Origin: an uncultured Ruminococcus sp.
GTDB lineage: Bacteria; Bacillota; Clostridia; Lachnospirales; Lachnospiraceae
Direction: 5' to 3'
Assembly (NCBI GenBank): GCA_904377845.1
Contig: CAJFGR010000036.1
Coordinates: forward strand, 1 to 33,056
Length of the DNA stretch: 33,056 nt
Shown: one piece after another, positions 13,288-21,861 of the stretch
How positions within the stretch are numbered: position 1 is the stretch's first letter
How the letters are laid out: every line of letters starts with the position of its first letter
Translations under genes and position numbers: made by a program
Notes under the pieces: generated by a model
Told to the model about the DNA's origin: nothing
The model's database searches: none
Seen by the model: the letters and a program-made list of their open reading frames with translations, nothing else

Positions 13288-14319
13288 TCATTTCAGTCTA
13301 TCCAATGTATTTTTCAGTTCTTCGAGGGCTCTGGCAAACTTCTGTGACGCCGCGGTCGGATTTCTCTTCAGCTGGCCTGCAATACGAAGATATCTCTTAT
13401 CCGTCCGTGAACTCATCTTCCCGAGTTCTCCCGCAATGCTGTCCTTAAGCTTCTTAAGCTCCTCTCTTCTCTCTTCGCCGCTCAGACTGCCCAGCCTGAA
13501 CGGGCCCTCTTTCAAAAGGGACTCCGCACGCTCCGCCAGTTCTTCGAGCTGAAGGCGCTTCTGCGCCCGTTTCATGTCGATCCAGTCCAGATATGCCGCC
13601 TTGCGTGAGCGTCCCTTTTCCGCCAGTTCTTCTGCGCGTTGTCTGTAATCTTCCAGAATCTTCTCTGACCGCTGTCTGTATTCCGCCATCAGCTCATCGG
13701 AACGCCGTCTGTAATCTTCCACAGCCTCTTCGGAAACCGCCCTTAGTTTCTCCTGTATCTTCTTTATCTGCTCCTTGCTCTCTTCTAGCTGTACAAGCAC
13801 CTGTTTCAGGTCCATAGCCTCGTTGAACGACTGCGTCAGATCCACCGACATAATTACTGTAAATACCAGAGCCGCACCGTCCGTTATAAACATGGGGATA
13901 TCAAGAACCGCCCGCTCGACAGGTATGTGCACCACTCTCACCAGCAGCACAGAAAATACGCCCCAGCAGAGAGAAGACCCTGCGCAGATATAGCCGTTCA
14001 CGTTCAATTTCTTGCCGGTGTAATCCCAGTATCTGACATGAAATAGACGCTCCATCGCCGCGCCCGTAATATACTCCAGTACTGTCGCAGCGATCATCCC
14101 GAGGAGGAAAATCAGCCAGATATTCTCTCTGACACCGATCGTACTGACCAGAATCACAAGTGCACCCGATCCGTAGATCGGCAGCATCGGCCCGTGCAGG
14201 AATCCCCGGTTCACCCACCGGCGCTTCTTTATCGATACATAGCAGCTCTCCCAGATCCATCCGATAAAACTGTAGATAAAAAAGAACAAAAGCCACTGTG
14301 TCAAATGATATGTGTGCAT
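13288..14319 (-). CDS. CmpB-family putative ABC transporter permease with long coiled-coil tail
   Basis: 343 aa. Residues 1-165 contain about five membrane segments and the family signature of PF06541 (ABC_trans_CmpB): FIYSFIGWIWESCYVS, then RGFLHGPMLPIYGSGA and LEYITGAAMERLF. Residues 170-343 are highly charged and helical, with a repeated pattern EDYRRRSDELMAEYRQRSEKI in roughly 11-residue steps, a cytoplasmic coiled coil. PF06541 proteins are named as permeases but have no ATPase or binding-protein partner here and their function is unproven. The start has GGAG 5 bp upstream. Likely co-transcribed with nth (37-bp gap); rpiB lies 70 bp upstream on the same strand. Confidence 0.85.
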   Translation of the reverse strand: MHTYHLTQWLLFFFIYSFIGWIWESCYVSIKKRRWVNRGFLHGPMLPIYGSGALVILVSTIGVRENIWLIFLLGMIAATVLEYITGAAMERLFHVRYWDYTGKKLNVNGYICAGSSLCWGVFSVLLVRVVHIPVERAVLDIPMFITDGAALVFTVIMSVDLTQSFNEAMDLKQVLVQLEESKEQIKKIQEKLRAVSEEAVEDYRRRSDELMAEYRQRSEKILEDYRQRAEELAEKGRSRKAAYLDWIDMKRAQKRLQLEELAERAESLLKEGPFRLGSLSGEERREELKKLKDSIAGELGKMSSRTDKRYLRIAGQLKRNPTAASQKFARALEELKNTLDRLK

Positions 14320-14389
14320 CGCTGCTCCTTTTCCCGCGGTAGCAGTTCATCCATCACAGATGGGCATGACTGCTGCTTTCTCTCCTCAA

Positions 14390-14839
14390 TTATGCTTCTT
14401 CTTTTTCCTCTATTGCGCTGATCATGTCCACCCGCCGCTGATGACGTCCGCCTTCAAACTCTGTATTCAGCCATGTTTCCACCATCATCTTGGCCAGTTC
14501 CGCTCCTACGACTCTCGCTCCAAACGCAAGGATATTGCAATCATTATGCGCTCTTGCCATCTTGGCAGTAAACGGTTCGCTGCAGACTGCCGCGCGGATC
14601 CCTTTCACTTTATTAGCTGCAAGTGAAATGCCAAGTCCCGTGCCGCAGATCAGTATTCCCTGCTCTACCTCGCCTGCCGCCACTGCTCTTGCCACTTTCT
14701 CCCCGTAGACCGGGTAATCACAGCTCTCAGTTGAATTTGTGCCGTAATCAACAACCTCATGTCCTTTTTCTTTCAGGAAATCTACAATCTCCGCCTTGAG
14801 TTCCAATGCAGAATGATCATTTCCAATGCCTATCTTCAT
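14390..14839 (-). CDS. rpiB: Ribose-5-phosphate isomerase B
   Basis: 149 aa, full length for the RpiB/LacAB fold. Interconverts ribulose-5-phosphate and ribose-5-phosphate in the pentose phosphate pathway; some relatives act on allose-6-phosphate. Seen: IGNDHSALELK (D8, H9), YGTNS, DYPVYGEKVA, and ILICGTGLGISLAANK with catalytic C65 and the phosphate-binding GTG loop. Also RAHNDCNILAFGAR and a C-terminal EGGRHQRRVDMI with the phosphate-contacting arginines. It is followed by the CmpB-family gene after 70 bp. The upstream 172 bp hold the terminator of the DnaJ-like gene, so rpiB has its own promoter or relies on read-through. Confidence 0.95.
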   Translation of the reverse strand: MKIGIGNDHSALELKAEIVDFLKEKGHEVVDYGTNSTESCDYPVYGEKVARAVAAGEVEQGILICGTGLGISLAANKVKGIRAAVCSEPFTAKMARAHNDCNILAFGARVVGAELAKMMVETWLNTEFEGGRHQRRVDMISAIEEKEEA

Positions 14840-14950
14840 AATATTTTTTCCTCTTTCCGACAGTAAGATTTTGACCGCATCCCTGTCTGTATATTTTACC
14901 TGTTAATCATAACAAATTCGAACTGCAAGCGCAAGAAAAGAGAGAATAAA

Positions 14951-14995
14951 GAAGACATACACGTCAGAGTTCTTTGCTCTTCCGTATATGTCTTC
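14951..14995 (-). terminator. Terminator of the DnaJ-like gene
   Basis: GAAGACATACACG (14951-14963) and CGTATATGTCTTC (14983-14995) pair with one mismatch. The inner GAGTTCTTTGCTC can extend the structure. On the minus strand TTTATTCTCTC follows. It lies 17 bp beyond the stop of the gene at 15012. Confidence 0.75.
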
Positions 14996-15011
14996 CCATA
15001 GAACTGATTTC

Positions 15012-16091
15012 TTATGCGCTTCTTACCTTTCCGGCGTACACCGCCTCAAATTCCCTGAGCTTTTGTTTTGCCTCCGGACTTAAGTTCTGCGGCACGTCGA
15101 TCTCAACAGTCACATACTGATCGCCGTGTACGGACGGATCTTTCATTGAAACAATTCCTTTTCCTCTCAGACGGATCTTAGATCCTGACTGGGTACCTTC
15201 CCTGATCTTACAGATCACATTGCCGTACAGTGTCCGGACAACCGCCTCGCCGCCCAGCACCGCCGTTGTAAACGGAACGCGCACAGTGGTATATACGTCC
15301 ATGCCCTTTCTCTCATATCCCGGTTTGCCTGCCACGGTTACTTTCAGCAGCAGGTCTCCGGCTTCGCCGCCGTTTACCCCGGGCATACCCTTGCCTTTCA
15401 GACGGATCGACTTTCCGGTGTCAATTCCCGCAGGGATATGCACCTGAAGCGACTGAACGCCTCCATTCGGATTTGAGGGATCCTGCAGACGGATGACCTT
15501 GTCACAGCCAAATGCCGCTTCATCAAATCCGACCATCACTTCTGCCCTTACATCACTGCCTTTCTGGCGGAAATCGCTGTTGTTGAAGCCGCTGAAACCG
15601 CCGAATCCCCCAAAGCCGCCCTGAGAACCGTAGGCACCGCTCTGCGAGCGTCCGCGTGAGCTTCCTCCCGATGTGCCTCCATAAGACGTCCGTCCGGTTC
15701 CGCCGGTTCCATGATGAAAGATGTCGCCGAAAATATCCCCGAAAATATCATCCATATTGCCGCCTTCGAAATGATACTCCTGATAGCCGCCCTGCGGACC
15801 GCCGTATGTTCTCCAGAAACCGCCGCCCGGGCCGCCGGTTCCGGCTCCTGCGCCTGCAGTCTGGTCAAATGCCGCATGGCCGAACTGATCGTACATTTTT
15901 CTCTTTTCTTTATCACTCAGGACTGTATAAGCTTCTGTAACTTCTTTAAATTTCTGTTCCGCATCTGCATCGCCCGCATTGGTATCCGGGTGATATTTTT
16001 TCGCAAGTTTTCGATAAGCCTTTTTAATCTGTGCGTCGTCCGCATTTCTGCTGACTCCAAGCACTTCATAGTAATCTCTTTTCTCTGACAT
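15012..16091 (-). CDS. DnaJ-like co-chaperone without zinc finger (CbpA type)
   Basis: 359 aa from the ATG at 16091, preceded by GGAGGG at 8 bp; a GTG at 16100 sits inside that site. Residues 4-70 are a J domain with the HPD tripeptide (KYHPDTN) that triggers Hsp70 ATP hydrolysis. Residues 75-180 are a Gly/Phe-rich linker ([12 protein letters not shown]). Residues 185-345 are two DnaJ C-terminal substrate-binding domains ([24 protein letters not shown], then [18 protein letters not shown]). The CxxCxGxG zinc repeats of true DnaJ are absent, so this is a class B protein resembling CbpA. No dnaK or grpE is adjacent. A strong sigma-70 promoter and a leader hairpin precede it. Confidence 0.92.
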   Translation of the reverse strand: MSEKRDYYEVLGVSRNADDAQIKKAYRKLAKKYHPDTNAGDADAEQKFKEVTEAYTVLSDKEKRKMYDQFGHAAFDQTAGAGAGTGGPGGGFWRTYGGPQGGYQEYHFEGGNMDDIFGDIFGDIFHHGTGGTGRTSYGGTSGGSSRGRSQSGAYGSQGGFGGFGGFSGFNNSDFRQKGSDVRAEVMVGFDEAAFGCDKVIRLQDPSNPNGGVQSLQVHIPAGIDTGKSIRLKGKGMPGVNGGEAGDLLLKVTVAGKPGYERKGMDVYTTVRVPFTTAVLGGEAVVRTLYGNVICKIREGTQSGSKIRLRGKGIVSMKDPSVHGDQYVTVEIDVPQNLSPEAKQKLREFEAVYAGKVRSA

Positions 16092-16138
16092 TGTAACCAC
16101 CCTCCCGTATCATAGCTGTCAGCCTCTATACTAAGAGC

Positions 16139-16230
16139 ATCCGCATAGAGAAAACTCCATGCGGATATCATAATCTAACATTAATTCATTGTTCTATTTG
16201 TAATATAACAACTATTTTGACAAATGTCAA
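16139..16230 (-). promoter_or_regulatory. Strong promoter and leader hairpin of the DnaJ-like gene
   Basis: Minus strand: TTGACA (16230-16225), 17-bp spacer, TATATT (16207-16202). The -35 is part of the palindrome TTGACA-TT-TGTCAA. In the leader, ATCCGCATGGAG and CTCTATGCGGAT (16166-16139) form a 12-bp stem with a TTTT loop, about 50 nt before the start codon, without a T-run behind it. No CIRCE or CtsR box is present, so heat-shock control of those types is not supported. Confidence 0.7.
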
Positions 16231-16244
16231 GAGTGGCTGTAAAT

Positions 16245-18419
16245 TCAGATGGCTAAATTATAACAGTTCAGCCCGCGCATGGTAAGCTGGATCCGTTTCT
16301 TTTTGAGATCCACGCTCATCACTTTCACATCAACGATGTCTCCCACACTTACAACCTCCAGCGGATGCTTGATATACCGGTCCGTGATCTGGGAGATATG
16401 CACAAGGCCGTCCTGATGAACCCCGATATCGACAAAGACTCCGAAGTCGATAACATTTCTCACCGTTCCTTTGAGAACCATGCCTTCTTTTAAGTCTTTC
16501 ATCTCAAGGACATCTGTGCGGAGAATCGGTTTCGGCATCTCATCGCGCGGATCGCGGGCCGGCTTCTCCAGCTCTTTTACAATATCCCGAAGTGTGATCT
16601 CCCCGATCCCCAGTTCTTCGGCAAGCTTTTTGTAATCTTTGATCGTCAGTGACAGCCCGTTCAGATGATGTCCGGCAACATCCTCCGTAGTAAATCCCTG
16701 CTTCTTAAGCAGTTTTTCTGCCGCATCATAAGACTCCGGATGTACACCTGTCATATCAAGCGGATTCTTGCCGCCCTGTATTCTCATAAATCCGGCACAC
16801 TGCTCGTATGCTTTCGGTCCCAGCTTCGGCACTTTCAAAAGCTCTCTGCGGTCTGTAAACCGTCCGTTCTCCTCACGGTACGCCACGATGTTTTTCGCGA
16901 TCGTGCTTCTGATCCCGGAAATGTAAGAAAGCAGCGGTGCGGACGCAGTATTCAGATCCACCCCGACTTTATTTACGCAGTCTTCCACTACGCCGCTCAA
17001 GGATTCTCCAAGCTTCTTCTGGTTCATATCATGCTGGTACTGACCCACACCGATGGATTTCGGATCGATCTTCACCAGCTCTGCCAGAGGATCCTGAAGC
17101 CTCCGCGCGATAGACGCCGCACTTCTCTGTCCCACGTCAAAATTCGGGAACTCCTCGCTTGCCAGCTTGCTTGCGGAATACACGGACGCTCCGGCTTCAT
17201 TTACGATCACATACTGCACTTTTTCCTCCGGAATTTCTTTAAGCAGCTCTACGATAAACTGCTCCGACTCTCTCGATGCGGTGCCGTTCCCGAGGGAGAT
17301 AAGCGAAATATGATACTTGGGTATGATCTTCTTGAGCAGTTCCTTGCTCGCCTTGATCTTCTGAGGCGTCGTCGGCGCGGTCGGATAAATGACTGTCGTC
17401 CCGATTACTTTTCCCGTCGGATCCACTACCGCCAGTTTGCACCCTGTGCGGAACGCAGGATCCCAGCCGAGTACCACTTTTCCGGCGATCGGAGGCTGCA
17501 TAAGGAGCTGGTGCAGGTTCTTTCCGAACACTTCGATGGCGCCGTCCTCCGCCTTCTCTGTCAGCTCGTTCCGGATCTCACGCTCGATCGCCGGCGCGAT
17601 CAGACGGTGATAGCTGTCCTCCACTGTCTCTTTCAGCACAGGAGCAGTATACGGATTGTCCTTATGTATCGTCTTCTTCTCCAGATAGCGCAGAATATCC
17701 TCTTCCGGCGCTTCCACTTTCACCGTCAGGAACTTTTCCTTCTCCCCGCGGTTTAACGCCAGTATCCTGTGTCCCGCAAGCTTTGATACAGGCTCCTCAA
17801 ATTCGTAATACATCTCATACACCGACTCCGCCTCAGGGTCTTTTGCAGTGGAAGTAACCTTTCCCTTTCTCATCGTAGTCTTCCGGATCCAGTTCCTGTA
17901 ATCTGCATTATCGGAAATGGATTCAGCAATGATATCTTTTGCCCCTGCAATTGCATCTGCCGCACTCTTTACGCCCTTTTCTTCGGAGATGTACTGCTTC
18001 GCCGTATTTTCCAGCGGCTCCTTTGCATTCTGCAGCATAATAAACGCCGCCAGCGGCTCCAGCCCTTTCTCCTTTGCAATCGTTGCCCTTGTCCTGCGTT
18101 TCGGGCGGTACGGACGGTACAGGTCTTCCACAGTAACCTGAGTCTCCGCCGCCAGAATCTGGTGTCTCAGTTCCTCTGTCATTTTTCCCTGTTCTTCAAT
18201 GCTGGAGATAACCTGTTCTTTCTTCTCCTCCAGATTCCGCAGATATATCAGACGTTCGTACAGCCTTCTTAACTGCTCGTCATTTAATGATCCGGTAACT
18301 TCTTTTCTGTATCTTGAAATAAAAGGAATCGTATTGCCCTCATCGATCAGTTTCACCGCGGCGTCAACCTGCCAGCGTTTTACACCAAGTTCTTCGGTCA
18401 GTTTCTGATTAATGTCCAT
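16245..18419 (-). CDS. tex: Tex-family RNA-binding transcription accessory protein
   Basis: 724 aa from the ATG at 18419 (MDINQKLTEELGV), the conserved family start, with AGAGGA upstream. The open frame extends to 18647, but that would overlap the divergent pseudouridine synthase start and lacks similarity. Seen in order: the N-terminal Tex region (GNTIPFISRYRKEVTGSLNDEQLR), a YqgF-like RNase H fold (VLGWDPAFRTGCKLAVVD, ISLGNGTASRESE), helix-hairpin-helix repeats (GIRSTIAKNIVAYRE, VPKLGPKAYEQCAGFMRI), and an S1 domain near the C-terminus (GMVLKGTVRNVIDFGVFVDIG to KKRIQLTMRG). Binds nucleic acid and RNA polymerase complexes. The last residues (LNCYNLAI) derive from a dispersed repeat, an odd tail beyond the usual end. 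Confidence 0.95.
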   Translation of the reverse strand: MDINQKLTEELGVKRWQVDAAVKLIDEGNTIPFISRYRKEVTGSLNDEQLRRLYERLIYLRNLEEKKEQVISSIEEQGKMTEELRHQILAAETQVTVEDLYRPYRPKRRTRATIAKEKGLEPLAAFIMLQNAKEPLENTAKQYISEEKGVKSAADAIAGAKDIIAESISDNADYRNWIRKTTMRKGKVTSTAKDPEAESVYEMYYEFEEPVSKLAGHRILALNRGEKEKFLTVKVEAPEEDILRYLEKKTIHKDNPYTAPVLKETVEDSYHRLIAPAIEREIRNELTEKAEDGAIEVFGKNLHQLLMQPPIAGKVVLGWDPAFRTGCKLAVVDPTGKVIGTTVIYPTAPTTPQKIKASKELLKKIIPKYHISLISLGNGTASRESEQFIVELLKEIPEEKVQYVIVNEAGASVYSASKLASEEFPNFDVGQRSAASIARRLQDPLAELVKIDPKSIGVGQYQHDMNQKKLGESLSGVVEDCVNKVGVDLNTASAPLLSYISGIRSTIAKNIVAYREENGRFTDRRELLKVPKLGPKAYEQCAGFMRIQGGKNPLDMTGVHPESYDAAEKLLKKQGFTTEDVAGHHLNGLSLTIKDYKKLAEELGIGEITLRDIVKELEKPARDPRDEMPKPILRTDVLEMKDLKEGMVLKGTVRNVIDFGVFVDIGVHQDGLVHISQITDRYIKHPLEVVSVGDIVDVKVMSVDLKKKRIQLTMRGLNCYNLAI
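16261..16273. repeat. Dispersed motif copy at the 3' end of tex
   Basis: TAACAGTTCAGCC lies inside the last codons of tex, so the gene's final residues are encoded by the motif. With GGCTAA at 16251-16256 it forms an imperfect inverted pair. Confidence 0.55.
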
Positions 18420-18623
18420 ATGTAAATTGTCCTCTCTGTCGTTTTCAAACCATTCTATCATAAAAGAGGTGGAAGAATCCAGTAATTCCGCGGAACCTGT
18501 AAAAAGATATCGCTGGTATGTTGACATCTTCATCCGGATTCTGCACAATATTCTATATTCCTCAGTGCGGCTTCGCAAATAGTACCGGCTGAGCTCTGTA
18601 AAAAACAAGACAGGAGTTTCTCT

Positions 18624-19514
18624 ATGGAACGAATTATCACCTATCACATTGACAGCACATCCGCCGGACTGCGCATCGAACAGTATCTGCGCCGCCGCGG
18701 CTATTCATATCAGAACCTGACCCAGCTTAAGAAGATGCACGAGAGCATTCTCCTGAACGGCGTCTGGTCCTATATGCGCACGCCCATGGAAGGCGGCGAT
18801 ATCCTGACTGTCCATATTCAGGAGCCGGAGTCTTCCCCGAACATCCCGCCGGCAGCCCTTCCTCTTGATATTGTCTATGAGGACGAGGACATCATCGTAG
18901 TAAACAAACCCGCAGGAATGCCCGTCCACCCGTCTCTCAACAACTATGAAAACTCGCTCGCCAACGCGCTGATGTACTACTATCAGGAGCAGGGAAAGCC
19001 GTTTATCTTCCGGTGTACGAACCGGCTGGACCGCGATACTTCCGGACTGACCGTAGTTGCCAAACACATGGTAAGCTCCAGCATACTCTCCGGAATGGGT
19101 GTCCGCCACGAGATCACCCGGGAATATCTTGCCATCGTCCGCGGAGTGCTCAGCCCGCCGGAAGGGACAATAGACGCTCCCATCGGCAGGACCGGGAGTT
19201 CCCTGATCGAGCGGAAAATCGACTTTGGGAAAGGGGAACACGCGGTCACCCACTATCATGTCGTGGAAGAAAAAAACGGGCACAGCCTCGTCTCCCTTAT
19301 CCTGGAGACGGGCCGTACCCATCAGATCCGTGTTCATATGAAATATATCGGGCATCCTCTTGTCGGGGATTATCTGTATAATCCCGATATGGAATACATC
19401 GACAGGCAGGCTCTTCACTCACACCGCCTGTCGTTTACTCACCCCATAACAGGAGAAAAGATGGAATTCACGGCGCCGCTGCCGGCAGATATGAGAAAGA
19501 TACTTTCCAGATAG
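18624..19514 (+). CDS. RluA-family pseudouridine synthase
   Basis: 296 aa. Converts specific uridines in rRNA or tRNA to pseudouridine. Residues 14-65 resemble an S4-like RNA-binding segment (RIEQYLRRRGYSYQNLTQLKK, GGDILTV). The catalytic domain (82-290) shows VYEDEDIIVVNKPAGMPVHP, then NRLDRDTSG with catalytic aspartate D136 (Asn replaces the usual His), AKHMVSS, REYLAIVRG, and LETGRTHQIRVHMKYIGHPLVGD. The target cannot be assigned between RluC-, RluD- and RluA-type sites from sequence alone. Start ATG at 18624 has ACAGGAG upstream. It is divergent from tex across about 200 bp and not followed by a co-directional gene. Confidence 0.93.
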   Translation: MERIITYHIDSTSAGLRIEQYLRRRGYSYQNLTQLKKMHESILLNGVWSYMRTPMEGGDILTVHIQEPESSPNIPPAALPLDIVYEDEDIIVVNKPAGMPVHPSLNNYENSLANALMYYYQEQGKPFIFRCTNRLDRDTSGLTVVAKHMVSSSILSGMGVRHEITREYLAIVRGVLSPPEGTIDAPIGRTGSSLIERKIDFGKGEHAVTHYHVVEEKNGHSLVSLILETGRTHQIRVHMKYIGHPLVGDYLYNPDMEYIDRQALHSHRLSFTHPITGEKMEFTAPLPADMRKILSR

Positions 19515-19554
19515 CGCCGCAGTTTTTACTGCCGCCGCATCCCATCTCATTCAT

Positions 19555-20319
19555 TTACACACTCAGCTTTTTCTCCGCCAGCAGTCCGGAGATCCCAAAC
19601 AGTGCCAGACATACAATGATATAAAAAATAACATCCCTTAAATTCCAGCCCAGTGCTCCCATATTATTCGCAGCCGCGACAAACGGGATTTTACTCGTCA
19701 GATCGTACACCCGCTCTATCACAAAATTAATGACAAAGAACAGGATCACCGCCAGAAGACCCGCGAACCTCGACTTAACAAGGACAGTTCTGGCAAGAAT
19801 CACCGCAAGAAATCCGGTCATGATAATGAGTGTCCACGACAGGAACAACAGAAACGCCAGAGATACGAGATCGCCCCAGTTCAGACCGCCTTCCACAAAT
19901 GCCTTAGACACATTCTGTAACATCCGCAAAAAATCCGAAAGACCGCCGATGGTCAGTACCGCTCCTGCTGTGCTTATTCCTACCGCCGCACAGGATATGC
20001 CGAATACAATCAGCATCTGAAGAATTGCTGAAATAAACTTTGCTCCGAGTATCTCCCATATAGATCTGGGGAGCATCCAGAGCATATAACTCTGCTTTGT
20101 CCTCAGGTCTCTGTTGAATACAAGAATCCCTTCAATACCCGTATAAAACAGAACAAACACAGCACCAAATACCATTGCGGCAGCACTTACTCCCATAAGC
20201 GTATTATTCATAAATAAAATCCCCGTCCAGAAACCGACAAGCGCGATTGCCAGAGCGATAAAAATTACCATTCTGGATGCCCGCTGTTTTCTCAGTTCAT
20301 ATTTGATCAGTTTACCCAT
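19555..20319 (-). CDS. ABC-2 type transporter permease
   Basis: 254 aa with six predicted membrane helices (about 17-36, 42-66, 92-115, 150-180, 185-205, 228-248). The N-terminus MGKLIKYELRKQRASR is typical of small ABC-2 permeases in Firmicutes. It follows the ATPase gene by 90 bp and, with the GntR regulator, forms a regulator-ATPase-permease set like the ytr or BcrA-type systems. Those export peptides or antibiotics, or act in envelope stress; the substrate here cannot be assigned. RBS GGAGGAG. Minus-strand end abuts the convergent pseudouridine synthase with a 40-bp gap and no clear terminator. Confidence 0.85.
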   Translation of the reverse strand: MGKLIKYELRKQRASRMVIFIALAIALVGFWTGILFMNNTLMGVSAAAMVFGAVFVLFYTGIEGILVFNRDLRTKQSYMLWMLPRSIWEILGAKFISAILQMLIVFGISCAAVGISTAGAVLTIGGLSDFLRMLQNVSKAFVEGGLNWGDLVSLAFLLFLSWTLIIMTGFLAVILARTVLVKSRFAGLLAVILFFVINFVIERVYDLTSKIPFVAAANNMGALGWNLRDVIFYIIVCLALFGISGLLAEKKLSV

Positions 20320-20409
20320 AGTTTAAGCTCCTCCCTGATTGATCATCTGATTTCATTTCTCATAACTGATGTTTAGTATTGATTCACCCGTGCTACGCAC
20401 TCTTCACAA

Positions 20410-21105
20410 TCACAAAATATCTGTATAGAGTTCTGTGAGAGACCTGCCGCTCTTCATCCGCTCGGACTCCAGATTCACCTTATCCGCCAGATGTCCGTCC
20501 TTGATAAAAATCGCATACTCGATAAAGCTTTCCACCTCTTCCAACAGATGCGTGGAAATCACAAAAGTGTTTTCTCCGTCCGCCTCCTCAAGGATCAGAC
20601 TGATGATCTCTTCTCTAGCCTTATAGTCGATCCCGTTCAGCGGCTCATCAAGAAGATACAGTTCCGCCTTCCTCGACAGTGTAGCCGCAAGCTTCAGCTT
20701 CGCGCTCATACCGCTGGAGAGATTTCTCACCTTCATATCCTGTTCCAGCCCCATCGTTCTGGTCGTTTCCATATATTTCTTCCGATCAAAGTCATCGAAA
20801 AAGGCCTCGTAATATTCACCCACGTCAGCGACTTTCATAAAGTCATAGAAGAATGGCTCCGTAGCCATATATGCGATCTTCGCCTTATCACGCCAGCCGA
20901 TGGGATGCCCTTCGTAGAGTATCTCTCCCCGGCCCGGCTTCGTAAGCCCCGCAACCATCTTCATCCATGTAGTCTTGCCGCTCCCGTTCTCGCCGAGCAG
21001 TCCGTAGATTTTCCCTTTATCCAGATTCAGTGTAAGATCGGCAACCGCCTCTTTCGATCCGAACCATTTTGTCAGTTCCCTGCACTCAAGCATCATTTTC
21101 TCCAT
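20410..21105 (-). CDS. ABC transporter ATP-binding protein
   Basis: 231 aa. Seen: Walker A GLLGENGSGKTTWMK (residues about 34-48), Q-loop region AYMATEPFFYDFMKV (Thr-Glu in place of the usual Gln), signature LSSGMSAKLKLAATLS, Walker B LYLLDEPLNGID and switch His in ISTHLLEEVE. This arrangement and short length match ATPases of the YtrB/BcrA-like group that pair with ABC-2 permeases. The start overlaps the end of the GntR gene by 20 bp, so translation is coupled. The signature is LSSGM rather than LSGGQ, as often seen in this subgroup. Confidence 0.92.
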   Translation of the reverse strand: MEKMMLECRELTKWFGSKEAVADLTLNLDKGKIYGLLGENGSGKTTWMKMVAGLTKPGRGEILYEGHPIGWRDKAKIAYMATEPFFYDFMKVADVGEYYEAFFDDFDRKKYMETTRTMGLEQDMKVRNLSSGMSAKLKLAATLSRKAELYLLDEPLNGIDYKAREEIISLILEEADGENTFVISTHLLEEVESFIEYAIFIKDGHLADKVNLESERMKSGRSLTELYTDIL

Positions 21106-21457
21106 CCTCCTTATAATCTGCGATCTGATCGATAATATCGTCTTTCTTGTATCCGAGCCCGCTCATTTCATGCATAAAGTTTTTAAGCAGCTCCGACGCC
21201 ATTTCTTTTTTTAAATCCCGAAACATATTCTCCTCCTCTGACACAAAAGTTCCGATTCCGCGTCTTGTAAAACACCAGCCCTGCATTTCCATCTCCCGGT
21301 AGATCCGTGCGGCCGTATTCTGGTTGACCTTGTACTCCACGGCCAGATCACGGCTGGACGGCATCTTCTCTCCGGGCTTTAACTCCCCTTTCACCATCTT
21401 CTTCTTCAACTCATTGATTACCTGAAGATAGATCGGAGCGCCTGTATTGTATTCCAT
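21086..21457 (-). CDS. GntR-family repressor, YtrA subfamily
   Basis: 123 aa. Residues 1-70 are the winged-helix domain: APIYLQVINELKKKMVKGELKPGEKMPSSRDLAVEYKVNQNTAARIYREME, then the wing (FTRRGIGTFV). The short remaining tail (about 50 helical residues) is typical of YtrA regulators, which lack a large ligand domain and control adjacent ABC transporters. First gene of the operon, overlapping the ATPase gene. Its promoter (21534-21562) carries an inverted repeat AGTGT...ACACT over the -10, in line with autorepression. Confidence 0.92.
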   Translation of the reverse strand: MEYNTGAPIYLQVINELKKKMVKGELKPGEKMPSSRDLAVEYKVNQNTAARIYREMEMQGWCFTRRGIGTFVSEEENMFRDLKKEMASELLKNFMHEMSGLGYKKDDIIDQIADYKEDGENDA

Positions 21458-21519
21458 GACATACCTCCTCTGCTAATCTATATTCACAGATACTATTCCA
21501 TCCATATGTTTTATGTACC

Positions 21520-21562
21520 AGTGTTATAGTTAGATAGTACACTAGTGCTTTAGTTTTGTCAA
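21520..21562 (-). promoter_or_regulatory. Promoter and probable operator of the GntR-ABC operon
   Basis: Minus strand: TTGACA (21562-21557), 17-bp spacer, TACTAT (21539-21534). An inverted repeat with arms AGTGTTATA and TAGTACACT (5 outer and 2 inner bases of each arm paired) spans 21520-21543 and covers the -10 and start site. Such AGTGTA-type half-sites are known for YtrA-like repressors. A perfect CACTAGTG palindrome overlaps the upstream edge. Confidence 0.65.
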
Positions 21563-21596
21563 CAGATTAATTCAAATAATTTTTTTGCAAAAATTG

Positions 21597-21625
21597 TTGA
21601 CATATACAAAAAACTATACTATAAT
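21597..21625 (+). promoter_or_regulatory. Consensus promoter of tRNA-Arg
   Basis: TTGACA (21597-21602), 17 bp, TATAAT (21620-21625): a perfect sigma-70-type consensus, as expected for a stable RNA gene. The leader then contains an 8-bp hairpin, TTTGCTGT / ACAGCAAA, at about 21629-21653, possibly a processing signal. Confidence 0.88.
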
Positions 21626-21660
21626 AATTTTTGCTGTGGACGAGACAGCAAATAATAAAT

Positions 21661-21734
21661 GTGCGATTAGCTCAGCTGGATAGAGCGTCTGGCTACGGAC
21701 CAGAAGGTCGGGAGTTCGAATCTTCTATCGCACG
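21661..21734 (+). tRNA. tRNA-Arg (anticodon ACG)
   Basis: 74 nt: acceptor GTGCGAT/ATCGCAC, D-arm GCTC...GAGC, anticodon stem TCTGG/CCAGA around loop CTACGGA (anticodon ACG, read as inosine-CG after deamination), T-loop TTCGAAT, discriminator G. The CCA end is not encoded. Confidence 0.96.
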
Positions 21735-21737
21735 TAG

Positions 21738-21770
21738 AAAAGAGCATTTCTTAATGAAATGCTCTTTTTT
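21738..21770 (+). terminator. Terminator of tRNA-Arg
   Basis: AAAAGAGCATTTC / GAAATGCTCTTTT stem with loop TTAAT and a run of six T residues, starting 4 bp after the tRNA. Confidence 0.92.
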
Positions 21771-21832
21771 CTTTACCGGACAAATGCCTGCCCGCGCGGG
21801 CAGGGCATCTTCCTGCCCGACTTACCGCAAAA

Positions 21833-21857
21833 CAGGCAGGGCACTCTGCCCTGCCTG
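21833..21857 (-). terminator. Terminator of trpS
   Basis: Perfect 10-bp stem CAGGCAGGGC / GCCCTGCCTG with a 5-nt loop, followed by TTTT on the minus strand, 4 bp beyond the trpS stop. A second GC-rich palindrome (TGCCCGCGCGGGCA, 21788-21801) lies between it and the tRNA-Arg terminator. Confidence 0.8.
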
Positions 21858-21861
21858 CTCT

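Noticed and set aside
13650-13760. Repeat array in the CmpB-family gene, considered as a tandem DNA repeat
   Set aside because: The repetition (EDYRRRS/AEYRQRS/EDYRQRA) is at protein level in a coiled coil; the DNA copies have diverged and form no CRISPR-like spacing.
16665-17756. 363-codon plus-strand open frame opposite tex
   Set aside because: Antisense to conserved Tex motifs; its composition (Arg, Leu, His rich) is what an antisense frame of a GC-richer gene gives.
18420-18647. Extended N-terminus of Tex starting at 18647
   Set aside because: It would overlap the start of the divergent pseudouridine synthase, lacks similarity to Tex, and the conserved start MDINQKL lies at 18419 with its own AGAGGA.
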